Source: an uncultured beta proteobacterium
GTDB lineage: Bacteria; Pseudomonadota; Gammaproteobacteria; Burkholderiales; SG8-41
Reading direction: 5' to 3'
Length of the DNA: 36,010 nucleotides
Assembly (NCBI GenBank): GCA_903905655.1
Contig: CAIVHG010000092.1
Coordinates: forward strand, 1 to 36,010
The notes under the pieces were generated by a model. The model was not told where the DNA came from and did no database searches. It was given only the letters and a program-made list of their open reading frames with translations. Every line of letters starts with the position of its first letter. Positions within the stretch are counted from its first letter, which is position 1. A program made the translations under genes and the position numbers. Below, one piece after another: positions 6,867-15,385 of the stretch.

Positions 6867-9167
6867 GTGGTAGCGTCCACCGTCACCCTGGCGCAGGCGG
6901 TCGAACTCGCGGCGGCCGCCTATCAGCACGGGGATTGGCCGGAGGCAGAGCGGCTGTGCAGGCTCATGCTCGAGGCGCATCCGCACTATTTCGACGCGCT
7001 CTACCTGCTGGGCATCATCGCGGCGCAGACCGGGCGCACGGCTGAGGCGGCCGCACTGCTGATGCAGGCGGTCGCGCTCGATGCCGCGCACGCCGACGCC
7101 CGCAACAATCTCGGCGTCGTGCTGCGCGCGCTCAGGCGCTACCCGGAGGCGCTGGACAGCTACGAGCGTGCGATCGCGCTCGAGCCCGCGGTGGCGGAGC
7201 CGTACGCAAATCGCGGCAATGCGCTGCAGGATCTAAAACGTTACGACGCGGCGCTCACCAGTCAGAAGCGGGCGCTCGCGCTGGCGCCCGCATACGCGGA
7301 AGCCTGGATCAACCGCGGCAACGTACTGCGCGACCTCAGGCGCCTGGACGATGCGCTCGCGAGCTACGAGCGGGCGCTGGCGCTTGCGCCACAGCACGCG
7401 GGGGCCCACAGCAATTGCGGCGTCGTGCTGACAGAACTCAAGCGCTACCCGGAGGCGCTCGCAAGCTGCGAATGTGCGATCGCGCTGGCGCCTGACGGCG
7501 CGGACGTTTACGGGCATCGCGGCAATGTGCTGCGCGAAATGCGCCGCTACGATGCAGCGCTCGCGAGCTGCGGGCGTGCGCTCGCGCTCGATCGCGAATT
7601 CGCGGAAGTACACAGTGCGCACGGCAACGCGCTGCGTGATCTCAGGCGCGACGATGAGGCGCGCGTGAGCTTTGAGCGGTCGATTGCGCTTGCGCCTGAC
7701 CATGCTGATGCGTACGTCAATTGCGGCAATGTGCTGCTGGATCTCAGGCGACAGCTTGAGGCATTGGAGCGCCTGCAGCGCGCCCTGCAGATCAGGCCGG
7801 ACTACGACTACCTGTACGGCGCCTGGCTGCACACCAAGCAGGGAATCTGTGACTGGCGCGGCATCGAAAGCGATCTGCTGCATCTGACCGCGCAAATCGG
7901 GCGCGGCGTAAAGGCGGCCAATCCTTTTGCCGTGGTCACTGCGATCGACTCCCCTGGCCTGCAGAGAACGGCTGCAGATATTCTTGCACAGGACCGCTAT
8001 CCTCCCGATGATGCGCTGCCAGCGCTGCTGAGGTATCCCCGGCGCGCGAAGATCAGCATCGGCTATTACTCCGCAGACTTTCACGATCACGCGACCTCTT
8101 ATCTGATGGCGGGGCTGTTCGAGGCGCACGACCGCAGCCGGTTCGAGATCATCGGATTTTCTTTCGGCGCGGAAACGCAGGGGCCGATGCGGCAGCGGCT
8201 GAGCGCGGCTATCGATGAGTTCATGGACGTGCGGGCGCTGAGCGACCAGGAGGTGGCGAAGCTCTCGCGCGAGCGCGCGATCGACATCGCGGTCGATCTG
8301 AAGGGCTATACCCAACACGGCAGGCCCGGCATATTTGCCGAGCGCGCGGCGCCGATCCAGGTGAACTACCTCGGTTATCCGGGCACCATGGCTGCGCCGT
8401 ATATGGATTATCTGATCGCCGACCCGGTGCTCATACCAGAGGAAAGCCGGTGGCACTATGCCGAGAAGATCGTCTATCTGCCCCACAGCTATCAGGTCAA
8501 CGACTCACAGCGCGTGATCGCGGAGGTCGCGTTCAGGCGCGAGCAGCTCGGCTTGCCGCCCACGGGCTTCGTCTACTGCTGCTTTAACAACGATTACAAG
8601 ATCGCGCCCGCCGTGTTCGATAGCTGGATGCGCATCCTCGACAGCGTCGAAGGCAGCGTGCTGTGGCTGCTTGAAGATAACGCCGGCGCTGCCTTCAACT
8701 TGCGGCGCGAGGCCGAGCTGCGGGGAATCGCTGGCGGGCGGCTGGTGTTTGCCGGGCGCATGACCCAGGCCGAGCACCTGGCGCGGCACCGGCTGGCCGA
8801 TCTGTTTCTGGACACGCTGCCGTGCAATGCGCACACCACCGCGAGCGACGCGCTGTGGGCCGGACTGCCGGTGCTGACATGCGTGGGGCAGAGCTTTGCG
8901 GCGCGGGTCGCGGCGAGCCTGCTGAACGCCATCAGTTTGCCGGAACTGATCGTATCCACTGCGCAGCAATACGTGGCGCGCGCCATTGAGCTCGCGACTC
9001 ACCCGCGGCGACTGCAGGACATCAGGACGAAGCTCGCCGCGAACCGGCTGACGGCGCCGCTGTTCGACACCCGGCTTTATGCGCAACACATCGAAGCGGC
9101 ATACGCGCAGATCTATGAGCGCTACCATGCCGGCCTGCCGCCCGATCACATCCACGTGGCAGCGTGA
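6867..9167 (+). CDS. TPR-SPINDLY-type O-GlcNAc transferase (GT41 family), second copy
   Basis: A protein of 766 aa. Residues ~5-330 are TPR units. The catalytic region begins at KISIGYYSADFHDHATSYL (~395) and contains DLKGYTQHGRPGIF, LGYPGTMAAPYMDYLIAD, FNNDYKI and HTTASDALWAGLP (~656). The C-terminal domain closely matches that of the 1620 protein, down to the final PPDHI. The N-terminus (AYQHGDWPEAERLCRLML), in contrast, matches the GT9-like protein starting at 11039. The start is GTG at 6867, chosen because it puts the N-terminus level with the 11039 homologue; the ribosome-binding site is weak. The probable role is transfer of a sugar from a nucleotide donor to Ser/Thr of a protein in the cytoplasm. 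The next gene follows after 51 bp, so these are probably co-transcribed. Confidence 0.87.
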   Translation: MVASTVTLAQAVELAAAAYQHGDWPEAERLCRLMLEAHPHYFDALYLLGIIAAQTGRTAEAAALLMQAVALDAAHADARNNLGVVLRALRRYPEALDSYERAIALEPAVAEPYANRGNALQDLKRYDAALTSQKRALALAPAYAEAWINRGNVLRDLRRLDDALASYERALALAPQHAGAHSNCGVVLTELKRYPEALASCECAIALAPDGADVYGHRGNVLREMRRYDAALASCGRALALDREFAEVHSAHGNALRDLRRDDEARVSFERSIALAPDHADAYVNCGNVLLDLRRQLEALERLQRALQIRPDYDYLYGAWLHTKQGICDWRGIESDLLHLTAQIGRGVKAANPFAVVTAIDSPGLQRTAADILAQDRYPPDDALPALLRYPRRAKISIGYYSADFHDHATSYLMAGLFEAHDRSRFEIIGFSFGAETQGPMRQRLSAAIDEFMDVRALSDQEVAKLSRERAIDIAVDLKGYTQHGRPGIFAERAAPIQVNYLGYPGTMAAPYMDYLIADPVLIPEESRWHYAEKIVYLPHSYQVNDSQRVIAEVAFRREQLGLPPTGFVYCCFNNDYKIAPAVFDSWMRILDSVEGSVLWLLEDNAGAAFNLRREAELRGIAGGRLVFAGRMTQAEHLARHRLADLFLDTLPCNAHTTASDALWAGLPVLTCVGQSFAARVAASLLNAISLPELIVSTAQQYVARAIELATHPRRLQDIRTKLAANRLTAPLFDTRLYAQHIEAAYAQIYERYHAGLPPDHIHVAA

Positions 9168-9218
9168 TGCGTGTAGCCGCAGAGGGCGCGTTTAGATCGC
9201 GGAATCATAGGGTAAACT

Positions 9219-11042
9219 TTGTCGGTGGTTACCAAGCTCGATCACATGCACGACGGCGCTGTCGCCGGTAATGCGGCGCAGCGGCTGTTCGACGCAGGCT
9301 ACGCGTTGCACGGGGAGGGCCGGCTCGCGCAGGCGCTGGCGCTGTATGAGCAGGTGCTGGCGATCGAGCCCGGGCATTTCGATGCCCTGCACATGACGGG
9401 CGTGATCGCATATCAGTCCAAAGACCCTCAACGCTCAGTAGATCTGATCGGCAGGGCGCTGGAAAACAATTCCCGCGATGCGGCCGCCTACTACAACCAC
9501 GGCGTTGCGCTGCAGGCGCTGGGGCAGCACACTGCGGCTGCAGTCAGCTACGAACGCGCCATTGCGCTCAAGGCCGGCTATGCGGACGCCCACAACAACC
9601 TCGGCATCGCGCTGCAGGAACTCGGCCGGGTCGATGCCGCCCTGCAGAGCTTCGAGCGCGCGCTTGCGCTGCAGCCCGATCATGTGCACGGCCACAACAA
9701 TCTCGGCAATGCGCGGCGGGCGCTCAATCACCCTCAGGCGGCGGTCGAATGTTATGAACGGGCGCTCGCGCTGGCGCCCGCGTACGCGGAGGCGCACGAC
9801 AACCGCGGCGTCGCGCTCGCCGACCTCGACAGCTGCGCGGCGGCGCTCGCAAGCCATGAACGGGCGCTCGCGCTTGACCCCGGACGCGGCGGGGCCTATT
9901 ACAACCGCGGCAATGCGCTGCGCGATCTCAGGCGCCACGAGTGCGCACTGCAATGCTACGAGCGGGCGTTCGCGCTGGCGCCCGGTGACATCCTGGTCCA
10001 CATCAATCGCGGCAACGCGTTGCGCGAATTGAAGCGCTACGAGGCAGCGCTCGCGGCCTACCAACAGGCGCTGGCACTCGACGCGCAGCATCCAGGGGCG
10101 CATCTCAACAGCGCCCTGTGTCTGCTGCAAATGGGGGACTATGCGCGCGGCTGGAAGGAATACGAATGGCGCTGGCGGGAAGCGCAAACCGACACGGACC
10201 GGCGCGACTACCCGCAGGCGCTGTGGCTGGGCACGCCATCGTTGGAAGCCAGGACGCTGCTGCTGCACAGCGAACAGGGCCTGGGCGACACGCTGCAGTT
10301 CTGCCGCTACCTGCCGCTGCTCGCAAGAGCAGGAGCGCATGTGCTGCTGGAAGTGCAGCCGCCGCTCGCGCCGCTGTTCGCGGGATTCGAGGGCGCGGCG
10401 CTCGTGCTGGCGCGAGGCACGCCGCTGCCGGCCTTCGATTACCACTGCCCGCTGCTGAGCCTGCCGCTTGCGTTCAGGACGGAGCTCGACGACATACCGC
10501 TGGGCATTCCCTATATCAGGAGCGATGCAGAGCGCGTTAGCGCCTGGAGCAGCACGCTGGGAGCAAAGGTGCGGCCGCGCATCGGGCTGGCGTGGAGCGG
10601 CAGCGCCAAACACACCAACGACCGCAACCGCAGCATCGCGCTCGCGCACTTGCTGCCCATGTTATCCGAAGACATCGAGTGGATCAGCCTGCAGCAGGAA
10701 GTGCGGGCGGCGGACGCGTCGGTGCTCGCTGCGCATCCTGAGATCCGTCACTACGGTGAGCAGCTCGTGAACTTTGCGGAGACGGCAGCATTGCTGGAAC
10801 TGCTGGACCTGGTGGTGACGGTGGACACGGTGGTCGCGCATCTGGCCGGCGCGATGGGCAAGCCGGTGTGGATCCTGCTGCCCTACAACAGCGACTGGCG
10901 CTGGCTCGTGGAGCGCGAGGACAGCGCCTGGTATCCAACGGCGCGCCTGTTCCGGCAACCCGAAATCGGTGATTGGGCGAGCGTGATGCTGCGGGTCAGT
11001 GAGGAACTCGACCGCAGGTACTGTACAGCGGGCGCGCCATGA
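9219..11042 (+). CDS. TPR protein with C-terminal GT9-like glycosyltransferase domain
   Basis: A protein of 607 aa. Residues ~10-310 are about nine TPR units and a GT9-like domain begins near HSEQGLGDTLQFCRY (~350). The conserved tail VTVDTVVAHLAGAMGKPVW and WYPTARLFRQPEIGDWASV are shared with the genes ending at 1547 and 12709. The start is TTG at 9219 with AGGG six bases upstream, in the same context as the 1620 gene. The N-terminal 100 residues (GRLAQALALYEQVLAIEPGH, DALHMTGVIA) match the GT41 protein at 1620, although the C-terminal domain is different. The stop overlaps the next start in ATGA, implying translational coupling. Sugar donor and acceptor are unknown. Confidence 0.87.
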   Translation: MSVVTKLDHMHDGAVAGNAAQRLFDAGYALHGEGRLAQALALYEQVLAIEPGHFDALHMTGVIAYQSKDPQRSVDLIGRALENNSRDAAAYYNHGVALQALGQHTAAAVSYERAIALKAGYADAHNNLGIALQELGRVDAALQSFERALALQPDHVHGHNNLGNARRALNHPQAAVECYERALALAPAYAEAHDNRGVALADLDSCAAALASHERALALDPGRGGAYYNRGNALRDLRRHECALQCYERAFALAPGDILVHINRGNALRELKRYEAALAAYQQALALDAQHPGAHLNSALCLLQMGDYARGWKEYEWRWREAQTDTDRRDYPQALWLGTPSLEARTLLLHSEQGLGDTLQFCRYLPLLARAGAHVLLEVQPPLAPLFAGFEGAALVLARGTPLPAFDYHCPLLSLPLAFRTELDDIPLGIPYIRSDAERVSAWSSTLGAKVRPRIGLAWSGSAKHTNDRNRSIALAHLLPMLSEDIEWISLQQEVRAADASVLAAHPEIRHYGEQLVNFAETAALLELLDLVVTVDTVVAHLAGAMGKPVWILLPYNSDWRWLVEREDSAWYPTARLFRQPEIGDWASVMLRVSEELDRRYCTAGAP

Positions 11043-12709
11043 CAGCTTCCAGCCCGACCCTGATGCAAGACGCCGGACTGGCGGTCGCCGCTTACCAACG
11101 AGGCGATTGGGCGGAGGCGGAGCGCTTGTGCCGTCTGATTCTTGGCAGCAACGCAGACCATTTCGAAGCGCTCTACCTCATGGGCATGATCGCAGGCCAG
11201 ACGCAGCGCGCGCCAGAAGCCGCTCAACTGCTGGCGCGGGCGGCTGCGCTCAATCCGCTGCGCGCCGATGTCTGCAACTATCTGGGCATCGTGCTCAGAG
11301 AACTAGGGCGCCTGGATGAGGCGCTCGCGAGCCACGAGCGGGTCGTCGTGCTCGCGCCGGAGTTTGCGCAAGCCTACAACAACTGCGGGGTGCTGCTCGC
11401 CGAGCTGCACCGTCCCGAAGCAGCGTTGCGGCGCTTCGACAGCGCGCTTGTGCAGGCGCCCACTGATGCACAAGCACACAACAACCGCGCCAATGCGCTG
11501 CGCGCGTTGCGGCGTCCCGAAGCGGCGCTGGAAGGCTATGCGCAGGCGATCTCGCTGCGGCCCGCTTATGCAGAAGCCCATAGCAATCGCGGCGTCGCGC
11601 TCGCCGAACTCGGACGCTGCGAGGAGGCGATCGCTAGCCACGATCTAGCGATTGCGCTCGAGCCTGGCTATGCGGACGCCTACAGCAATCGCGGTCTGGT
11701 GCTAGCCGACTTGAAGCGCCACGCTGCGGCGCTCGCGAGCTATGGCCGCGCGCTTGCGCTCAAGCCGGACGCTGCACCCGCGCACTCGAACCGCGCGCTA
11801 TGCCTACTGCAACTCGGGGACTATACGCGCGGCTGGGAGGAATACGAATGGCGCTGGCATACCGGCTATATGGAGCAGGACCGGCGCGATTATGTACAGC
11901 CGCTGTGGCTGGGTTCACCGTCGCTCAAAGGCAAGACCATCTTGCTGCACAGCGAGCAGGGCCTGGGCGACACGCTGCAGTTCTGCCGCTATGCGCCGCT
12001 GCTCGCGGCGATGGGCGCGCGGGTGGTGCTCGAAGTGCAGACGCCGCTCGTGCTCCTGCTCGCCGGCCTCAAGGGGGCGGCGCAGGTGCTGGCGCGCGGC
12101 GCAGCGCTGCCGGCCTGCGATTACCACTGTCCGCTGCTGAGCCTGCCGCTCGCATTTAAAACTGAACTGAATGACATTCCTCTGGGCATTCCCTATGTGG
12201 CGAGCGACGCGGCTCACCATGCCGCGTGGCAAAGCGCATTGGGAGCAAAGGCCAAGCCGCGCATCGGGCTCGCGTGGAGCGGTCGGGCCACGCACACCAA
12301 TGACCGCAATCGCAGCATGGCGCTTGCGCAGCTGCTGCCTTTGCTATCCGCGGACATGGAGTGGATCAGCCTGCAGCAGGAGGTGCGGGCAGCGGACGCA
12401 CCGGCGCTCGCCGCGCACCCTGAGATCCGTCACTACGGAGATCGGTTGATAGATTTCGCTGACACCGCGGCGTTGGTGGAGCAGACGGATCTCGTGATCA
12501 CTGTGGACAGCGTGGTCGCGCACCTCGCGGGCGCAATGGGCAAGCCGGTGTGGGTCCTGCTGCCGTACAACAGCGACTGGCGCTGGCTCGCGGAGCGCGA
12601 AGACAGCCCGTGGTATCCAACGGCGCGCTTGTTTCGTCAGCAGGCGATCGGCGACTGGGCAGGCGTGATACGACGCATCGGCGCTGAACTCGCGCGTTGG
12701 CGGTCGTGA
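11039..12709 (+). CDS. TPR protein with C-terminal GT9-like glycosyltransferase domain, third copy
   Basis: A protein of 556 aa. ATG at 11039 overlaps the preceding stop (ATGA), so it is probably translated by coupling. TPR units fill residues ~10-265, and the GT9-like domain starts near HSEQGLGDTLQFCRYAPLL (~303), with VITVDSVVAHLAGAMGKPVW near the end. The N-terminus (AYQRGDWAEAERLCRLIL) is like the GT41 protein at 6867, whereas the catalytic domain is like the 9219 product. It ends the plus-strand cluster; about 50 bp downstream begins a long imperfect palindrome. Function is inferred only from fold and context. Confidence 0.87.
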   Translation: MTASSPTLMQDAGLAVAAYQRGDWAEAERLCRLILGSNADHFEALYLMGMIAGQTQRAPEAAQLLARAAALNPLRADVCNYLGIVLRELGRLDEALASHERVVVLAPEFAQAYNNCGVLLAELHRPEAALRRFDSALVQAPTDAQAHNNRANALRALRRPEAALEGYAQAISLRPAYAEAHSNRGVALAELGRCEEAIASHDLAIALEPGYADAYSNRGLVLADLKRHAAALASYGRALALKPDAAPAHSNRALCLLQLGDYTRGWEEYEWRWHTGYMEQDRRDYVQPLWLGSPSLKGKTILLHSEQGLGDTLQFCRYAPLLAAMGARVVLEVQTPLVLLLAGLKGAAQVLARGAALPACDYHCPLLSLPLAFKTELNDIPLGIPYVASDAAHHAAWQSALGAKAKPRIGLAWSGRATHTNDRNRSMALAQLLPLLSADMEWISLQQEVRAADAPALAAHPEIRHYGDRLIDFADTAALVEQTDLVITVDSVVAHLAGAMGKPVWVLLPYNSDWRWLAEREDSPWYPTARLFRQQAIGDWAGVIRRIGAELARWRS

Positions 12710-12760
12710 GCGGGTTCGATGCCAATGTAGATCGTGATACTCATCCCGACAGAACGTATC

Positions 12761-12952
12761 TCACCCTCACGCCAGCCCTCTCCCGCACGCGGGCGAGGGA
12801 GCAAGATTAGAAGGTTCCCTCGCCCCTCCGGGGAGAGGGCACTCGCGACACGGCGTTCGCGAAGCGATCAGGGGCGGGAGCGAGTGCAAAGGCGCGCTCC
12901 CCGCAAACGGCTGACTTTGTCAGTAACGAGTCCGCGCGCCAGGGTGAGGGGG
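12761..12952. repeat. interrupted palindromic (REP/BIME-like) element
   Basis: The ends CACCCTCAC (12762-12770) and AGGGTGAGG (12941-12949) are nearly complementary. Inside are C-rich/G-rich hairpins such as CCCTCTCCCGC with GCGGGCGAGGG and CCTCGCCCC with GGGGAGAGG, plus a small CTGAC-TTT-GTCAG hairpin. This CCTCTCCC/GGGAGAGGG pattern is common in dispersed intergenic palindromes of proteobacteria. Confidence 0.5.
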
Positions 12953-12977
12953 AAGCTCACAAGCGCACTGCAGTTCA

Positions 12978-13014
12978 ATAAAAAATCACGGCGCTGCAGT
13001 TCTTGCAGCGCCGT
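12978..13014 (-). terminator. rho-independent terminator for the minus-strand DUF6295-like gene
   Basis: A perfect 11-bp stem (12988-12998 with 13004-13014, ACGGCGCTGCA) has a 5-nt loop. Read on the minus strand it is followed by GATTTTTTATT. It lies 36 bp past the stop of the 13050-13322 gene. Confidence 0.85.
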
Positions 13015-13049
13015 ATGAGGCGGATCTTGCCGGAGCAATACTCAGAAGA

Positions 13050-13322
13050 CTAAGCGCTCTGCTCGGCCTCGAGTTTCTCGACCGCGGCGATCGCCCGCGT
13101 CAGCGCGGCCGCGAGATCTTTGGCTGACTGCAGCGTGATCTCAACGGCGGCGCGTGCGCCGGGCCCGAGCGCGGGGTTTACGAAGTCTATGCACATGGCT
13201 TCTTCGAGCCAGGCGTGGTGCGGGTGGTCGTACGAAACGACCGCACGCGTCACCTCGAACCAGCCGTCGCTGCTCTTGCCCGAGCCTTCGGCAGCGGTTA
13301 TTTCAACGATCGATGTGCACAT
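13050..13322 (-). CDS. small DUF6295-like protein
   Basis: A protein of 90 aa beginning MCTSIVEITAAEGSGKSSDG, with WFEVTRAVVSYDHPHHA and IDFVNPALGPGARAAVEIT. This pattern recalls the uncharacterised DUF6295 family; the name is given from memory of that family's consensus and is less certain than the gene itself. There is no signal peptide or membrane segment. The start lies 8 bp after the stop of the dienelactone hydrolase reading frame, has no strong ribosome-binding site of its own and is followed by a clear terminator, so it is the last gene of that transcript. Its function is unknown. The neighbouring hydrolase is interrupted by a stop codon, while this frame is intact. Confidence 0.7.
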   Translation of the reverse strand: MCTSIVEITAAEGSGKSSDGWFEVTRAVVSYDHPHHAWLEEAMCIDFVNPALGPGARAAVEITLQSAKDLAAALTRAIAAVEKLEAEQSA

Positions 13323-13330
13323 GCAGTGGC

Positions 13331-14077
13331 CTAGGCCGCCAGGTGCTTGCCGAAGAAGTCGAACACCTTCTGCCAGCCGTCCAGCGCCTGCTCCAAACGG
13401 TACATCGGGCGGTCATAGTAGAAGAAGCCGTGACCGGCGCCGTCGTAGCGGTGGAACTGATAATCCTTGCCCAGCCTCTTCAGCTCGGCTTCGTGCTTGT
13501 CCACCTGTTCCGGAGTCGGGTTCTTGTCGTCGTTGCCGAACAGGCCGAGCAGCGGGCACGCCAAGTTCTTGGTGTAGTCGATCGGCGCCACCGGGTTCTT
13601 CGCGTTCAGATCTTCCTTGGCCATTACCACGCGTCCGCCCCACAGTTCGGCTACAGCAGCGATGCGCTTGGTGTGGCATGCGGTGAGGAAGGTGTGGCGG
13701 CCGCCGGAGCAGGTGCCGATCAGGCCGACCTTGCCGTTGAGGTAGGGCTGCGCGTGCAGCCACTCGATGGCGCCGATGGTGTCGCCGATCGCCTGCGAAT
13801 CGGGCACACCGCCTTCGGCGCGTACCTTGGCCGCGACATCCTCGGGCTTGCCGTCGCCAGCGCGGGACTACAGATTATGGCTGATGGCTGCGTATCCGTG
13901 ATGCGCGAACTTGCGGGTCGCTTCGTGGTACCACTCGTCCCAGCCGGGTGCGTGATGGACCAGCACGACACCGGGGAACGGGCCGGGCCCCAAAGGACGC
14001 GCGGCATAGGCGGAAATCCAGTCGCCTTTGTCGCCTTGAATCGATACGTTTTCTGCGATCATGCCTTGATAACTCAT
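13331..14077 (-). pseudogene. dienelactone hydrolase family protein interrupted by an in-frame TAG
   Basis: A single uninterrupted frame apart from one TAG (plus-strand 13868-13870) at codon 70. Upstream it reads MSYQGMIAENVSIQGDKGDW to AAISHNL; downstream it continues SRAGDGKPEDVAAKV. The expected residue is Tyr (NLYSRAG), so TAC or TAT to TAG explains the break. The downstream part has the alpha/beta-hydrolase nucleophile GTCSGG, the acid in GNDDKNPTP and the His in GAGHGFFYYDRP, i.e. the Cys-Asp-His triad of dienelactone hydrolases. Full length would be 248 aa, normal for the family. ATG 14077 follows GGGGGA. The cause may be a true nonsense mutation or a sequencing error; reinitiation would give an N-terminally truncated protein from within the second part. 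Confidence 0.8.
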
Positions 14078-14325
14078 GAATTCCCCCTTCTGATGTATGC
14101 GAAATTGCCTGACTGAGATGGACGAAATGCTGCGGCGGCAAGGATATCATGCCGCCGTTTTTCCTGCAGTGTGACGGGTGAGCGCAGCGGCCCCCGCATG
14201 ACTTCAGGTTATGCCGACCGCCGCGATCTTTATCCGCCGCCACACGAACGTCCTGCTCAAATCCGTGGGATTGCAGGTTTGGATCTCTGTGCGCCCGGTT
14301 GCCCGGGCCTGCCGCGCGACCTGTT

Positions 14326-15288
14326 TTATTCGACGCGGATGTTGTTGTCCTTGATGATCTTGCCCAGCGAGGTCATTTCAGCCTTGACTGCGGTGGCGAG
14401 TTCTTCCGGACTGCTGGCGACGACTTCGAGACCCGCAGCGGCCAGGCGCTCCTTCACCTGCTGCTGGTTCAGCGCTGCCGCGAATTCCTGGTGCAGACGT
14501 CTGATGACCGCCGCCGGCGTGCCGCGCGGAGCGAACACCCCGTACATGGTCGCAAACGTATAACCGGGCAGGCCGGATTCCGTGACCGTCGGGAAATCTG
14601 GCAACAGCTGGGAACGCTTGGCGGTGGTGACCGCCAATCCCTTGATGCGGCCGGACTTGATGTGCGGCAGCGACGCGGCGACATTCGGGAACATCACCTG
14701 GATCTCGTTGCCGATCAGCGCGGTGAGCCCGGGCCCGGTTCCTTTGTAGGGTATGTGCACGATCTTCACGCCCGCCATCGCGTTGAACAATTCCGCCGCG
14801 AGATGAGAAACGCCGCCGACCGTGCTCGAACCGTAGTTGAGCGTGCCCGGCTTGGTCTTGGCCAGCGCGATCAGCTCCTTGACGGTATTCACACCGAGCG
14901 TCGGATTCACATCCAGCACATTGGGCGCGCTCGCCGCGATAGCGATGGTCGCAAAACTTTTCAGCGGATCGTACGGCGACTTTTGCGTCAGCGGGTTGAG
15001 CCACATGTCGGTGCCGGCGAGCAGCAGCGTGTAACCATCGGCCGCTGCATTGGCGACGATTTGTCCCGGGATGACGCCGCTCGGCCGGTTGTCGACGATC
15101 ACCTGCTTGCCAAGGCTCGCCGTGAGGCCGGGCGCGACCAGCCGCGACACCAGATCGTTGCCGCCCCCGGGGGCGCTGGTGACGACGCGGATCGGCTTTT
15201 GCGGATACTCCTGCGCGGCGTATGCGCCCGCACAGAGCAAGGCCGAGGCAGTCGTTGCGAGCCACATGGTTATGAATTTATTCTGCAT
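14326..15288 (-). CDS. Bug/TctC-type tripartite tricarboxylate transporter substrate-binding protein
   Basis: About 320 aa. The start at 15288 (MQNKFITMWLATTASALLCA) follows GGGAGAG with good spacing; an in-frame ATG at 15318 would add ten residues ahead of the signal peptide and is less likely. The signal peptide is cleaved near AGAYA-AQEYPQ. Family hallmarks are YPQKPIRVVTSAPGGGNDL, DGYTLLLAG, the PYDPLKSF stretch, HIPYKGTGPG and GLPGYTFATMYGVFAPRGTP. It binds a carboxylate in the periplasm, ligand unknown. It sits 97 bp downstream of the racemase-fold gene, in an apparent LysR-flavoprotein-racemase-receptor series on the minus strand. No TctA/TctB genes are nearby. Confidence 0.9.
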   Translation of the reverse strand: MQNKFITMWLATTASALLCAGAYAAQEYPQKPIRVVTSAPGGGNDLVSRLVAPGLTASLGKQVIVDNRPSGVIPGQIVANAAADGYTLLLAGTDMWLNPLTQKSPYDPLKSFATIAIAASAPNVLDVNPTLGVNTVKELIALAKTKPGTLNYGSSTVGGVSHLAAELFNAMAGVKIVHIPYKGTGPGLTALIGNEIQVMFPNVAASLPHIKSGRIKGLAVTTAKRSQLLPDFPTVTESGLPGYTFATMYGVFAPRGTPAAVIRRLHQEFAAALNQQQVKERLAAAGLEVVASSPEELATAVKAEMTSLGKIIKDNNIRVE

Positions 15289-15385
15289 GATCTCTCCCGT
15301 AGGTACACGCGCCCTCATGAGCGCGATGCAAATCTGATCGCAAGGTGGCGGCTAGGGTAGCGCGCCTGCATCCCGAGATCAACCG

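Larger units (their letters stand above)
12710..13049. other. 340-bp non-coding region with palindromic element and terminator
   Basis: No gene is seen. It holds the interrupted palindrome at 12761-12952 and the minus-strand terminator at 12978-13014. Confidence 0.7.

Noticed and set aside
7233-8486. 417-codon minus-strand frame opposite the second GT41 gene
   Set aside because: Same kind of antisense shadow; no recognisable motif.
9435-10649. 404-codon minus-strand frame opposite a TPR-GT9 gene
   Set aside because: Antisense shadow produced by the repeat codon pattern.
13868-13870. TAG as a pyrrolysine or programmed readthrough codon
   Set aside because: A Tyr codon is expected at this place, no readthrough signal is visible, and pyrrolysine use is not expected in this kind of organism.
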